NCBI RefSeq assembly: GCF_905397285.1
Contig: NZ_CAJPUX010000006.1
Coordinates: 124,001-188,000 of the forward strand
From: Cupriavidus plantarum
GTDB lineage: Bacteria > Pseudomonadota > Gammaproteobacteria > Burkholderiales > Burkholderiaceae
Direction: 5' to 3'
DNA length: 64,000 nucleotides
Below the pieces are notes generated by a model that was not told the DNA's origin, did not search any database, and saw nothing but the letters and a program-made list of their open reading frames with translations. Position 1 is the first letter of the stretch, and every line of letters begins with the position of its first letter. Shown piece after piece: positions 35,556-45,296 of the stretch. The position numbers and the translations under genes are program-made.

Positions 35556-37880
35556 TCACCTGCGCGCGCCGGGCGGGTTACCGGTCGTTGACGCCTGCCG
35601 CACGCTGGCGCCGCGGACCTCGATCCCAATCCGATCCACGACGTTGCCCGCGCGGTCCACAAGCTCTACCTGATGCCGCCCTGGCCAAGGCAGCCATGCG
35701 AGCTCGCCGCCACGTCCCAGCGGCTTGCCATCGAGCCGCCAGCTCACGCCGTTCGCCACCTCGCCCGTCGATGCCGACGCGTGAAACCACACGCGTTGCG
35801 CGCGCGGCGGGATATCGGGATCGAGCGCGAAGACGGTGCCGTCCGCCGGACTCGCGATTGCGGGCCGACCGTCGGCATCGCGCGCGCCGGCATTCCCCGC
35901 GGCCACGCTCACGCGGGCGACTTCGGTGCCGTCGAGGAAGACCTCCTCGCGCGCGGGCTCGAGGTTCCGGTCGAACGTCAGCCCGATGCGGCGCACACCG
36001 CTGGGCATCGCGGGCGCGCGGCTCGGCGTGGCGCCGTGCAATGCCTCCATCACGTCGTGCCAGACGGGCGCGGCGCCGGTCACGCCCGACACGTCGTGCA
36101 TGCTGGCGCCGCTCGCATTGCCGACCCAGACGCCGACCGTATAGCGCTGCGACCAGCCAATGCACCAGTTGTCGCGCATGTCCTTGCTCGTGCCCGTCTT
36201 CACGGCGGTCCAGAAACGCGTGGTGAGCGGACTGTCGAGCCCGAACGTGCGGGCGCGCGCGTGACGGTCCGACAGCACGTCGCCGATCACGTAGGCCGCA
36301 GCCGGCAACATCACGGCGCGCGGCGCGGCGATCGGATCGCCCTCGCGCAGCCGAGGCTTGCTGTACGCGCCGCCATTGGCGAACGCGCGATAGGCATTGG
36401 TCAGGGAGAGCAGCGAGACGTCGGCACTGCCGAGCGCGAGGCTGTAACCGTAGTAGTCGCCGGACTGCGTCAGCGGCAGGCCGAGCGCGACCAGACGGCG
36501 ATGGAAACGATGCGGCGTGACCATCACCAGCGTGCGCACTGCGGGGACGTTCAGCGAAGCGCCTAGCGCCGCGCGCAGGCTTACCCATCCCGCGTACTGA
36601 TGATCGTAGTTCTGCGGGATATAGAGCCCGCCGCCGGTCGGCAGATTGACGGGGCGGTCGTCGAGCAGCGAGGCCGCCGTCACGCGGCGCTCCTCGAGCG
36701 CCTGCGCATAAAGAAAGGGCTTGAGCGTCGAACCCGCCTGCCGTAGCGCGGCGGCATGATCCACCTGCGCGGCAGCCGATAGCACGCCCGACGAGCCGAC
36801 ATATGCGAGCACGTCGCCGCTCGCGTTGTCGATCACGATCACTGCGCCATCCTCGACGTTGCGGCCCGCGAGTTCGCGCAGATGGCGGTCGAGGCTCGTC
36901 ACCGCCACGCGCTGGATGCGCGCATCGAGCGTGGAGACGATGCGCGATGGCACCGTGCCCTCCACCGCGCCTCTCCCTGCGCCTTGTCCCGCAGCAGCCC
37001 GCATGACGAGCAGGCGGCCGAGGTGCGGCGCGAGCGTCGCGCCCGGCGGCTTCATCGTCCCCGCCCCCCCCACACGCAGCAGCGCGAGTTGCGTGAAGCC
37101 GTCGAGCCCGTCGCACTCGCGCGGCAGTTGCATGTCTCGCAGAATCCCGCACGCGCGCCGCGACACCTGCGCGGGGCTCGCGTTGGGCGCACGAACAAGC
37201 GCGACCGCCACGGCCGACTCGCGCGCATCGAGTCCGCTCGGCACCTTGCCGAACAACGTTTGCGACATCGCCGACAAGCCGACCAGTTCGCCGCGGAACG
37301 GCACGAGGTTCAGGTACGCCTCGAGGATCTGGTCCTTGCTCCAGCGCCGTTCGAGCGACGCCGCGCTGACGGCCTGTCCGACCTTCTGCGTCATCGTGCG
37401 GCCCGGCGCGCGTGCGCCCCCCGCACCGGCTGCGCGGAGGTCTTCATCGAGCAGGCCCGCGAGCTGCATCGTCAGCGTGGACGCGCCGCGCGTGCGCGTG
37501 TTCCACAGGTTCGCCCAGGCGGCGGCGGCCACGCCCTGCCAGTCGACACCGCTGTGCGCGTAGAAGCGCCGATCTTCGGAAAGCACGATGGCCGTGCGGA
37601 GCGCGGGCGAGGTGTCGGTCAGACCGATCCAGTCCCCGCGCCGCGCGCGGAAGTCGTCACGGATGCGCGCCACCGGCTCGCCGTGGCGGTCGACGACCAC
37701 CACGTCGGCGCTGCGCCAGGCATCGCGTACGGCGCCGAAGGTCGGCAGCGCGAAGGCCTTCGGCATGGCGAACGCCAACGCCAACGCCACCCCAAGCAAC
37801 GTCCCGGGCGACATCGCGCGCCGTGTGCGCGTGTCGGGGAGAGACCGACGAAGGCGGGGAGTCCGGGCCGCGCGCGACAT
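35556..37880 (-). CDS. pbpC: Penicillin-binding protein 1C
   Basis: A bifunctional periplasmic murein synthase of 774 residues anchored by one N-terminal helix. The glycosyltransferase domain has the catalytic EDRRFYAHSGVDW near residue 100; the transpeptidase domain has the nucleophile SxxK in AGSTLKPF, the SLN motif and KTGTS. A C-terminal BiPBP_C domain follows. It starts six bases after the lysoplasmalogenase gene. In enterobacteria pbpC is adjacent to the alpha-2-macroglobulin gene yfhM, as here except for one inserted gene. Confidence 0.95.
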   Translation of the reverse strand: MSRAARTPRLRRSLPDTRTRRAMSPGTLLGVALALAFAMPKAFALPTFGAVRDAWRSADVVVVDRHGEPVARIRDDFRARRGDWIGLTDTSPALRTAIVLSEDRRFYAHSGVDWQGVAAAAWANLWNTRTRGASTLTMQLAGLLDEDLRAAGAGGARAPGRTMTQKVGQAVSAASLERRWSKDQILEAYLNLVPFRGELVGLSAMSQTLFGKVPSGLDARESAVAVALVRAPNASPAQVSRRACGILRDMQLPRECDGLDGFTQLALLRVGGAGTMKPPGATLAPHLGRLLVMRAAAGQGAGRGAVEGTVPSRIVSTLDARIQRVAVTSLDRHLRELAGRNVEDGAVIVIDNASGDVLAYVGSSGVLSAAAQVDHAAALRQAGSTLKPFLYAQALEERRVTAASLLDDRPVNLPTGGGLYIPQNYDHQYAGWVSLRAALGASLNVPAVRTLVMVTPHRFHRRLVALGLPLTQSGDYYGYSLALGSADVSLLSLTNAYRAFANGGAYSKPRLREGDPIAAPRAVMLPAAAYVIGDVLSDRHARARTFGLDSPLTTRFWTAVKTGTSKDMRDNWCIGWSQRYTVGVWVGNASGASMHDVSGVTGAAPVWHDVMEALHGATPSRAPAMPSGVRRIGLTFDRNLEPAREEVFLDGTEVARVSVAAGNAGARDADGRPAIASPADGTVFALDPDIPPRAQRVWFHASASTGEVANGVSWRLDGKPLGRGGELAWLPWPGRHQVELVDRAGNVVDRIGIEVRGASVRQASTTGNPPGARR

Positions 37881-37886
37881 GGGGGG

Positions 37887-38603
37887 TTATGCCTTCTCGT
37901 CAGCGGTCTGCCGCCCACCGGCGATGCCCGCCACGATCAGCACTTGCGCGGCTGCATAGAACCACCAGATGCCCAGCTGGTACGTATCGAACGCGGACAG
38001 GAAGCGCGCGGTCCCGATGAGCGCGTCGGAGATCACGAAGCAGATGGCCCCGAGCGCGGTGAGCGGCGTCGGCAGGCGCGCGAGCAGCGCCGCGCATGCC
38101 ATGGCGGTCAGCACGCCGATGTAGATCGTCACAGGCAGCGCCAGCTCGCCGAGGTTGGGCCAGAAGCGCCCGAGCAACGCGCCCGCCGCGCCGATCACCA
38201 GACCGCAGCCCACCAGACGGTGCGCGCGCAGATCCGCGCCGAGCGGCACGAACAGCCGCAGGTACGCGAGATGCGCGAGCAGGAACGCGCCCAGCCCGCC
38301 GACGAACGAGATACGCAGCCCCGGCATGGCAAGCAGCAAATCCCCGATCGCGGAGAACACGAGCGCGATCACCAGCCAGCGCCGCTCGAAGAAGGGCCGG
38401 TGGAACCATGCGGCCCGCGCGAGCAGCAGCGCCATGGCGCACTTCCACAGCGGCTGGTACGAGACCTGTCCGGTCAGCGGCGCGCCGGGGGGCAGCACGA
38501 TCGCGGCCTGCAGCAGCAGCACGCCGTAGACGATGCCCGCGATCACACCCATGAACCACCATTCGCGCACGCGCGCGGGCATCCTGACGGCAAAGCGGAT
38601 CAC
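37887..38603 (-). CDS. Lysoplasmalogenase-like membrane protein (YhhN family)
   Basis: A 238-residue integral membrane protein with about eight hydrophobic helices. The conserved pattern of the family is present: FSAIGDLLLAMPG near residue 85, FLLAHLAYL and CFVISDALIG. YhhN proteins hydrolyse the vinyl-ether bond of lysoplasmalogens or related lipids in some organisms. Its start overlaps the stop of the alpha-2-macroglobulin gene by four bases and it runs directly into pbpC, so it belongs to the same operon. What it does there is unknown. Confidence 0.88.
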   Translation of the reverse strand: MIRFAVRMPARVREWWFMGVIAGIVYGVLLLQAAIVLPPGAPLTGQVSYQPLWKCAMALLLARAAWFHRPFFERRWLVIALVFSAIGDLLLAMPGLRISFVGGLGAFLLAHLAYLRLFVPLGADLRAHRLVGCGLVIGAAGALLGRFWPNLGELALPVTIYIGVLTAMACAALLARLPTPLTALGAICFVISDALIGTARFLSAFDTYQLGIWWFYAAAQVLIVAGIAGGRQTADEKA

Positions 38604-41600
38604 GGGCGCGCCCCCACGGTCAGGCGATCGACCGGCAATGCGCCGAACACATCGGGCGCGTACATCGCTTCGGCCCGCGCGGGCGGCAACGCGAACTCAC
38701 CCGCGTTGTTGAGCCGCACCGTGTACTCGACGGTGAAGGCGCCCTTCGGCACATAGTCGTAGTACGCACGGTAGGCCTCGGGCGTGCGCTCGACGAACGT
38801 CGCGTACGTACCGCCCTGCTGCCCGCGCGTGGCAATCTCCGAATCGCGCCCCAGCCCGCTGCCGAGGATCGTCGCGCCGGTCGGTACCGGATCGCTGACG
38901 ACGACCCACGTCATATCGGCCTGCGCATCGACATCGAGCTTCACGCGGTACGTATCGCCGCGCGACCATTTGCCGGCGACCGCCTGCTCCACCGGCGTCA
39001 CGGTGCGGCGGATGCGATAGCCCGCTGCAATGGGTTCGCGCAGCGGTACCGCCGCCAACGCGCGCACGGTGGCCCACGGGCGGCCGCTGCCAGCATGCTC
39101 GACCTGTAGCGCGGAAGGTGCGGCCACCGGCGTCGCGGAGAGCTTCGATGGCCCACCGGCGGGCCATGGCAGATCGACGGCACCGGTGGCGATACCGTCG
39201 CGCGTGGTGGCGCGCGCCCAGTCGAACGCGCGCGACTCGGGCCCCAGCGTGGCGCGCGTCGTACCGCTGACGGGCGTGCGCTCGTACGTCTGCGCATAAC
39301 GCGCGATCGCCAGCACGCCCCACGCATTGGCTGTCGTCGTGCTCCATGCCCCGCGCGACTGGCGGCCCAGCAGACCCGTGACCAGCTGCGGCACATCGTC
39401 TTTCCATGCCGGCAGTTGCGAGGCAACCGCCAGCAGACGCGCCGCGTTGACGTCGCTATTGGCCATCAGCCACCACCAGTTGTCGTCACGCTCGGTGGAA
39501 AACACCAGTCGCGTGCCCTGCACCGTCAGCCGGCCGCGCAGCAGTTGCTGGGCTTCCGCAACGCGCGCATCGTGCTGCGGAATATCTGGCATGCGAGACA
39601 GCAGCGACAGCCAGTCGATCAGCGCGGACGTCGGCCACTGCGCGGGCAGGATCTGGATCGAACCCAGCATGCGCGCCTGCGCATGGCCCGTGCGCGACAG
39701 CGCTTCCAGCGCGGCAAGCTTGCGTACCTCGAGATCCATCGTCGCGGACTGCGGCGCCCAGCGTGGCGGCGTGATGCGGCCTTCGACGAATGCCGTCAGT
39801 CCGCGCTCCATCTGCGTGCGCAATGCATCCGGCACGCGCATCGGCAACCCCGCGCGCGCAGCCTCGTCCGTCATTGCCAGCAGGTACGCAGTCAGCGTCA
39901 CGCTGCCCTGCGATCCCTCGCTCGACAGCGGGAAATACGACGCGAGCCCGTTGCTGTCGAGATACGACGGCAGCTGCGCCATCAGCGCATCCCAGGCGGC
40001 CGTATCGTTGAGGCCGATCGACTTCGACGTCCGCTGTTCGAGGCAAGAGAACGGATACGCGCGGAACCACTCGCGCACACCGGGCATGCCGCCCGCGAGC
40101 GACGATTGCAGCGATACCTGCAGACCCCCGCGCAGCTTGCCCGTGGGATCCGCCAGCGCATCGGCAGGCGCCTGCACCGGAATCGACAGCGATGGCGACA
40201 GCTGCGCGAGCGTGGCCTGCTGCACCGTCACCGGCACGGCGGGCACGATCTGCTGCGACACCTTGAGGCGATCGCTGGCATTGCCGCCGCCCTTCTCCAC
40301 CGCCTGCACTTCCCATTGGATCGTTCCGCTGCGGCTATACGCGAGCAGCGCGGGCGCGGTCACGTCCCAGCCAATCTCCCGCGACTCGCCCGCGGGCAAC
40401 TGCACCGTCTGTGTCGGCAGCGTCTGCGCCTCGACGAGCGTCGCGCGCGCGCTGGCCTCCACCGTCATCGCGCGTTGCGTCGTATTGCGCAACGTGAACA
40501 TCGCGCGATAGCGGTCGTCCTCGCGCACGAGCAGCGGCAGCCCCGCGATCATCTGCAGGTCCTGCGTCGCCGCGATGCTCGCGCTGCCGGTGCCGAAGCG
40601 GCCGACGCCGAGGTCCGCTACCGCGACGATGCGGAAGCTCGTCAGCGAATCGTTGAGCGGCACCTCTAGCGAGGCCTTGCCTTCGGCATCGAGTTGCACG
40701 CGCGGATTCCACAGCAGCAGCGTATCGAACAGCTCGCGCGTGGGACTCTTGCCGCCGCCACCGCCCGCGGGCACGGCCTTGCGCCCATAGTGGCGCCTGC
40801 CGATGATTTCCATCTGCGCGGTCGACGTCTCCACGCCATAGCTGCGCCGCTGCAGCATCGCGTCGAGCAGATTCCAGCTCGTGTTGGGCATCAGTTCAAG
40901 CAGCGATTGATCGACGGCAGCGAACGCAACTTCGGCATTCGCGGCGGGCTTGCCGTCCGGCAGCTTCACCTGCACGGCAACACGCGCCTTGCCGCGCACG
41001 GGGTACGTGGCCTTGTCCGGCGTGACGGTCACGTCCAGGCGATGCGCTTCGTTACCGACGCGAATCTCGGCGAGGCCGAGCCGGAACGCGGGCTTCGACA
41101 GATCGACCAGCGGCGATGGCGCGACATACTCGCGCCCCTCGGTGCGGAACGCGCGCCACCAATCCACGGGCTGGCGCCAGCCCCACGTGAAGAAGGAATA
41201 CCAGGGCACGTCGCGCAGACGTCCGCGCAGCGAGAGCACCGACACGTACACGTTCGGGCCCCATTCGGGTTTGACCTTGAGGCGGATCGAGGGATCGTCG
41301 CCACGCAGTTCGACCACCTGTGTCTCGATGACACCTTCTCTTTCCACGGCGACCAGTGCGGTCGCGCGGCGGAACGGCATGCGTACCTGGAACACCGCGG
41401 TATCGCCGGGCGCATACGACTTCTTCTCGGGAATCACGTCCATGCGGTCGTGGTTCTCGCCGCCGAACCACAGCTCACCCGCGCGCGTGACCCACACCGT
41501 GGTGGCCGCGCGCGACATGCGGCCATCGCTGTCGCGCACGACCGCCACGAGTTCCACTTCTCCCGCCTGCGCAAGCGCGACGTTGCAGTGCGCGCGGCCC

Positions 41601-44587
41601 TGCGCATCGGTGCGCGCTTCGCACACGGTGCCGAGGTCCTTCATCTCGCTACGGTTGTCATACTGATAGAAGCCGCCGACCACCCGCTTGCGTGCCGACG
41701 TATTGATGCGCAGCCGCGCCTGGATCTGCACGGGCGTGTCGGCAAGCGGCTTGCCCTCCGTGTCGAGCGCGAGCCCCTGCACCGCGATCTTCTGCGTCAC
41801 CGACACCCAGTTGCCCGCGCGAATGCCAGCCACCACGCCCGCCGGCCATACGGGCACGGTCTGGCGCAGCGTCTGGATCTCGCCGTTCGGATCCGCGAAG
41901 CCAGCCTCGAGCACGAGGTCCGTCGGCAATTCGATTTTCGGCAGATCCTTGAGCGTGGTTTTCGCGTTGCCGTTGCGATCCAGCGTGACGCGTACCTTGT
42001 CGGCGATGAGCCGCTCCGATTGCGACGACGCGTCGTCATCTTCATCGGCATCCTCGTCACCGCCACCGGCCTGCTTGCGCTGGCGCGGCGCGTCGAACGA
42101 GAAGTCGTCGTAGTCGGCGAAGTTCACCGATTTCTGGCGCAGCAGTGCCGACAGTTGCACGGGCAGCCCCGATGCGCCGCCGCCCGACAGATAGTGGATC
42201 TCCATGCCGACGGGCACCGACGACGGTGCGATCAGCGCGTTACCCTTCGCCTTCGGATCCTTGTCGGCCTGTAGCGTCCCTGCCAGCACGGGTAGACGGA
42301 ACGCTTCGACACGGAAGCCGCCGGTATCGAGCGACTGGCCGCTCGCATAGACCAGCGTGGTGTTGTACACCCCGAGCTTGGCCGCCGGCGGAATCTGGAA
42401 GGTGTTCTCGGCGCTGCGGCCGCCCGTTGCGGTGGCACGCCATTGCACGGGCATCTCGTAGGTCTGGCCGCTGCCCTCGTGCGTCACGACGAGCTTCGCG
42501 GGCATGGCGTTGTCGCCTGACGGCAGCCCGAAGCCCTGCAGCGTTTCGGTTCGCAGCAGATGCTTCATCGACACGGTTTCGCCCAGGCGCAGCAGCGTGC
42601 GATCGAACACGGTATGCGCGCGCAGGGTCTGCGTTGCGCTCATGTTGGTCGGGACGTTGAAGCGCCACGTCTCGATGCCGCGGTTCCAGTCGGACATCAC
42701 GAACGCCATGTCCGCCTTGCCGCGCGCCTGCGGATGATCGGCCGCGATGCGCGCGGAGGCGAAGTAGCCGGACAGGCCGTTCGCGCAGTCGTCGTGACGC
42801 GACTCGGGCAGCTTGTCGAAACGCGCGACGCCCGTGGCATCGGTGCGCGCTTCGCCATAGAGCTTGCCGTCGCAATCGCGTACGGCAACAGCCGCGTTGG
42901 CGACGGGCTTGCCATCGTCGAGCGTGGTGACCCAGACCAGTCCGCTCATGTCGCCACCCGCGCCACGCGCAATCTTCAGATGCACGCCGAGGTTGGTGAC
43001 GAGCGCGGCGGTGCGCACGTACATCGGCGCCTGCCGGCCGAGCAGCGCGGCGCCGAGACGCGGCGAGGCGATCTCCACGACATGGAAACCGGGCTCGGGC
43101 AGCGGAATGCCGACGACTTCGAACGGACGCGGATCGCCGCCCGTGGGCTTCGGGATATCGAGCTTGCGCACGCCCGCCGCCTTGTCGAGCAGCGAAACCG
43201 AACGCGTTTCGATGGACGGCGCATTACGGGGGTTACGCACGTCGTACGGCGACTTGCCCGCCAGCACCGCATCGAGTTCACCGCGCGTCCACGACGTCTC
43301 GTGCATGCGCTTGACGAGACTCAGCCAGCGCAACACCGCGCCATCGTCGTCGACCTTGAGCCGCGCGACGGTCCCCGCCTGCGCGCGCACCGTCGTGGCC
43401 GGCAGATCGGCTTCCACGTTGCGCAGCGTCACGGGCAACAGCGGCGGATAGTCGCCATCGGACTTGTTGCGCGGCACATCCGCGAAGCGCTCCACCACGC
43501 CGAACGGCGCGGCCGCGAATTTCGCGAGCGGCGGCAGCGCGGCCATCGCGACCTTGAGCGGGAACAGGTCGGCGTTGCTGAGCGTGCGACCCGCATCGTC
43601 CTTCAGGTCCTTCGGCGCTTCGATCGTCAGCGCGGCGTTCTCCGCGAACGGCGGCGGGAACGAGACGGATTCCACCGGCGCATCGGGCGAAAGATCCGGA
43701 TCGAAAGTCGGCGAGCGATCCCCGGACGGCGTCTTCAGCACCACGCGCTCCGCGATCTTGCGCGGGACCGGCGCCGTGAACGTGACGCGCAGCGGGCGCA
43801 GCGGCGTGCAGGGTGCCTCGGCGCGTTCGCGCTCGCAGGTGAAGCCCGCCGCGAACGGCTCGCGCACGGTGAAGTCGAACCGGCGCGCATCGCGCGTGAC
43901 CACACCGGAAGGCGTGGCAATGCCCGCATCGAGCACGAGCTGCATGCGCGCGCCCGCGGGCAGGCGCTGCTGGCAGGTCAGCAGATGAATGGCGTCGGGG
44001 GTCTGCTTCGCGAAATCGGACCAGCGAATCGCGCCGAGCACGGCGTCACGGTCCTTGCCGGTGAGCAGCCGCACGGGGATACGTTCGCCAAGGCCCTCGG
44101 CCTGGCACCATGCGTGAGACTGGATGGAGCCCGCGGTCGCCGCGCCGTTGAAGCGCAGCGCGAAAACCTGATCATCCTCGATCTGGCCGCCTGAGGGCCG
44201 CGCCGACATCACCGTCGGGCCGCCCGTCTCGAAGCGGTATTCGGGCTTGCCGCTGTACGCCTTGCCGGCCACGCTCTTGAGCGAGGTGGACATCCGCACC
44301 GTGCAGCGCACGCCCGGCGGCAAGTCCTGCTCGAAGTCGAAGACCCAGTTGCTGGCGTCCACCCAGCGCCCCTGGCCGTTCGCGCCGCCCCCCTGGCAGG
44401 ACACGGCGGCGGGCGCCGCGGCCTTGAGGTCGCCCATCGGGACCATCGGTTCGTCGAAACGGATGGCCACCTGCCGCACACGCGGCACCACCCCTTCGGG
44501 CGAAAAACGCGTGATCTGCGCGGCGAGCGCCTGCGCTGTACTCAGCGCGGCCAGCGACGCGAACCCGACGGCGACGATTCCCCTCAT
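38600..44587 (-). CDS. Bacterial alpha-2-macroglobulin family protein
   Basis: A giant periplasmic protease trap of 1995 residues. It contains the MG1-MG10-type domains, a bait-region-like segment and the thioester CLEQ at residues 1515-1518, which covalently traps an attacking protease. The N-terminus from ATG 44587 is a plain signal peptide (cut near ALA) with no lipobox cysteine, unlike E. coli YfhM, so it is probably soluble in the periplasm. Pairing with PBP1C suggests protection and repair of the cell wall after protease attack. The 23-codon upstream extension is rejected because GAGAGGCAGGG precedes ATG 44587. Confidence 0.95.
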   Translation of the reverse strand: MRGIVAVGFASLAALSTAQALAAQITRFSPEGVVPRVRQVAIRFDEPMVPMGDLKAAAPAAVSCQGGGANGQGRWVDASNWVFDFEQDLPPGVRCTVRMSTSLKSVAGKAYSGKPEYRFETGGPTVMSARPSGGQIEDDQVFALRFNGAATAGSIQSHAWCQAEGLGERIPVRLLTGKDRDAVLGAIRWSDFAKQTPDAIHLLTCQQRLPAGARMQLVLDAGIATPSGVVTRDARRFDFTVREPFAAGFTCERERAEAPCTPLRPLRVTFTAPVPRKIAERVVLKTPSGDRSPTFDPDLSPDAPVESVSFPPPFAENAALTIEAPKDLKDDAGRTLSNADLFPLKVAMAALPPLAKFAAAPFGVVERFADVPRNKSDGDYPPLLPVTLRNVEADLPATTVRAQAGTVARLKVDDDGAVLRWLSLVKRMHETSWTRGELDAVLAGKSPYDVRNPRNAPSIETRSVSLLDKAAGVRKLDIPKPTGGDPRPFEVVGIPLPEPGFHVVEIASPRLGAALLGRQAPMYVRTAALVTNLGVHLKIARGAGGDMSGLVWVTTLDDGKPVANAAVAVRDCDGKLYGEARTDATGVARFDKLPESRHDDCANGLSGYFASARIAADHPQARGKADMAFVMSDWNRGIETWRFNVPTNMSATQTLRAHTVFDRTLLRLGETVSMKHLLRTETLQGFGLPSGDNAMPAKLVVTHEGSGQTYEMPVQWRATATGGRSAENTFQIPPAAKLGVYNTTLVYASGQSLDTGGFRVEAFRLPVLAGTLQADKDPKAKGNALIAPSSVPVGMEIHYLSGGGASGLPVQLSALLRQKSVNFADYDDFSFDAPRQRKQAGGGDEDADEDDDASSQSERLIADKVRVTLDRNGNAKTTLKDLPKIELPTDLVLEAGFADPNGEIQTLRQTVPVWPAGVVAGIRAGNWVSVTQKIAVQGLALDTEGKPLADTPVQIQARLRINTSARKRVVGGFYQYDNRSEMKDLGTVCEARTDAQGRAHCNVALAQAGEVELVAVVRDSDGRMSRAATTVWVTRAGELWFGGENHDRMDVIPEKKSYAPGDTAVFQVRMPFRRATALVAVEREGVIETQVVELRGDDPSIRLKVKPEWGPNVYVSVLSLRGRLRDVPWYSFFTWGWRQPVDWWRAFRTEGREYVAPSPLVDLSKPAFRLGLAEIRVGNEAHRLDVTVTPDKATYPVRGKARVAVQVKLPDGKPAANAEVAFAAVDQSLLELMPNTSWNLLDAMLQRRSYGVETSTAQMEIIGRRHYGRKAVPAGGGGGKSPTRELFDTLLLWNPRVQLDAEGKASLEVPLNDSLTSFRIVAVADLGVGRFGTGSASIAATQDLQMIAGLPLLVREDDRYRAMFTLRNTTQRAMTVEASARATLVEAQTLPTQTVQLPAGESREIGWDVTAPALLAYSRSGTIQWEVQAVEKGGGNASDRLKVSQQIVPAVPVTVQQATLAQLSPSLSIPVQAPADALADPTGKLRGGLQVSLQSSLAGGMPGVREWFRAYPFSCLEQRTSKSIGLNDTAAWDALMAQLPSYLDSNGLASYFPLSSEGSQGSVTLTAYLLAMTDEAARAGLPMRVPDALRTQMERGLTAFVEGRITPPRWAPQSATMDLEVRKLAALEALSRTGHAQARMLGSIQILPAQWPTSALIDWLSLLSRMPDIPQHDARVAEAQQLLRGRLTVQGTRLVFSTERDDNWWWLMANSDVNAARLLAVASQLPAWKDDVPQLVTGLLGRQSRGAWSTTTANAWGVLAIARYAQTYERTPVSGTTRATLGPESRAFDWARATTRDGIATGAVDLPWPAGGPSKLSATPVAAPSALQVEHAGSGRPWATVRALAAVPLREPIAAGYRIRRTVTPVEQAVAGKWSRGDTYRVKLDVDAQADMTWVVVSDPVPTGATILGSGLGRDSEIATRGQQGGTYATFVERTPEAYRAYYDYVPKGAFTVEYTVRLNNAGEFALPPARAEAMYAPDVFGALPVDRLTVGARP

Positions 44588-44681
44588 CCCTGCCTCTCCC
44601 GGTTTTGGCACCCGGCGAGCGTGACATGGGCCGATGGCAAGCGCAAGCCTGCGCACATTTCAGTCGGTGGAGACTTGCTTT

Positions 44682-45155
44682 TCAGCGCAAATGCGACAGC
44701 GGCAGCTGGCCCTCCCGTTTTAGCGCGGTCAGCACGATGTTGGACCGCACGCTCTCCACGCCGGGCACGCGCATGAGTTTCTTCATCGTGAAGTCGGCGA
44801 GCATGGGCAGGTCCGGCACGACCACGCGGACCAGATAGTCGGCTTCCCCCGCCACCGCGTAGCACTCCTGTACCTCGTCGAGCAGCAGGATCTCCTCCCG
44901 GAAGCGCTCGACGGCCGTGTCGCCGTGGTGGGCGAGCTTGATACTGATGAATACGACGACGCCGAGGCCCAGCGCCTGGTGGGAAAGATTGACGCGGTAA
45001 CCGGTAATGACGCCATCCGCCTCGAGCCGGGCGATGCGGCGGCCGACCTGGCTGGGCGACAGATGGATGCGGTCGGCCAGTTGCTGATGGGTCGAGCGGC
45101 CGTCGGTTTGCAGCGCCGCGAGCAGCGCCAGATCATAAGCATCTAGTTCGACCAT
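44682..45155 (-). CDS. Lrp/AsnC-family transcriptional regulator
   Basis: A 157-residue regulator with an N-terminal helix-turn-helix (DAYDLALLAALQTDGRSTHQQLADRI) and a C-terminal RAM ligand-binding domain. It is divergent from phhA with 141 bases between the starts, and is therefore a candidate regulator of phenylalanine catabolism sensing an aromatic amino acid; this is inferred from context only. ATG 45155 is chosen over 45170. Confidence 0.9.
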   Translation of the reverse strand: MVELDAYDLALLAALQTDGRSTHQQLADRIHLSPSQVGRRIARLEADGVITGYRVNLSHQALGLGVVVFISIKLAHHGDTAVERFREEILLLDEVQECYAVAGEADYLVRVVVPDLPMLADFTMKKLMRVPGVESVRSNIVLTALKREGQLPLSHLR

Positions 45156-45296
45156 ACACGCTTCCCGCATGAAATGTGGTGATGGCGCAGATTATATGCA
45201 TGTACTCCAGCACGGGCGGCGACTTTGCGGCTTTTGTGCGCGCATGCCTCGCTAGACTGTGCAGTATTCCCGCATGCACGGGGCCGTGGAGCAGAC
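45156..45296. promoter_or_regulatory. Divergent promoter region of lrp-like gene and phhA
   Basis: 141 bases that must carry both promoters and the operator of the Lrp-type regulator. No unambiguous -35/-10 pair or Lrp box is visible by eye. Confidence 0.4.

Noticed and set aside
36882..38756. A 624-codon plus-strand frame across pbpC and the lysoplasmalogenase gene
   Set aside because: It crosses two well-supported genes on the other strand and has shadow-frame composition.
40694..44194. Frames of 526 and 544 codons opposite the alpha-2-macroglobulin gene
   Set aside because: Arg/His/Ala-rich shadow frames of the minus-strand gene; no domain or ribosome site.
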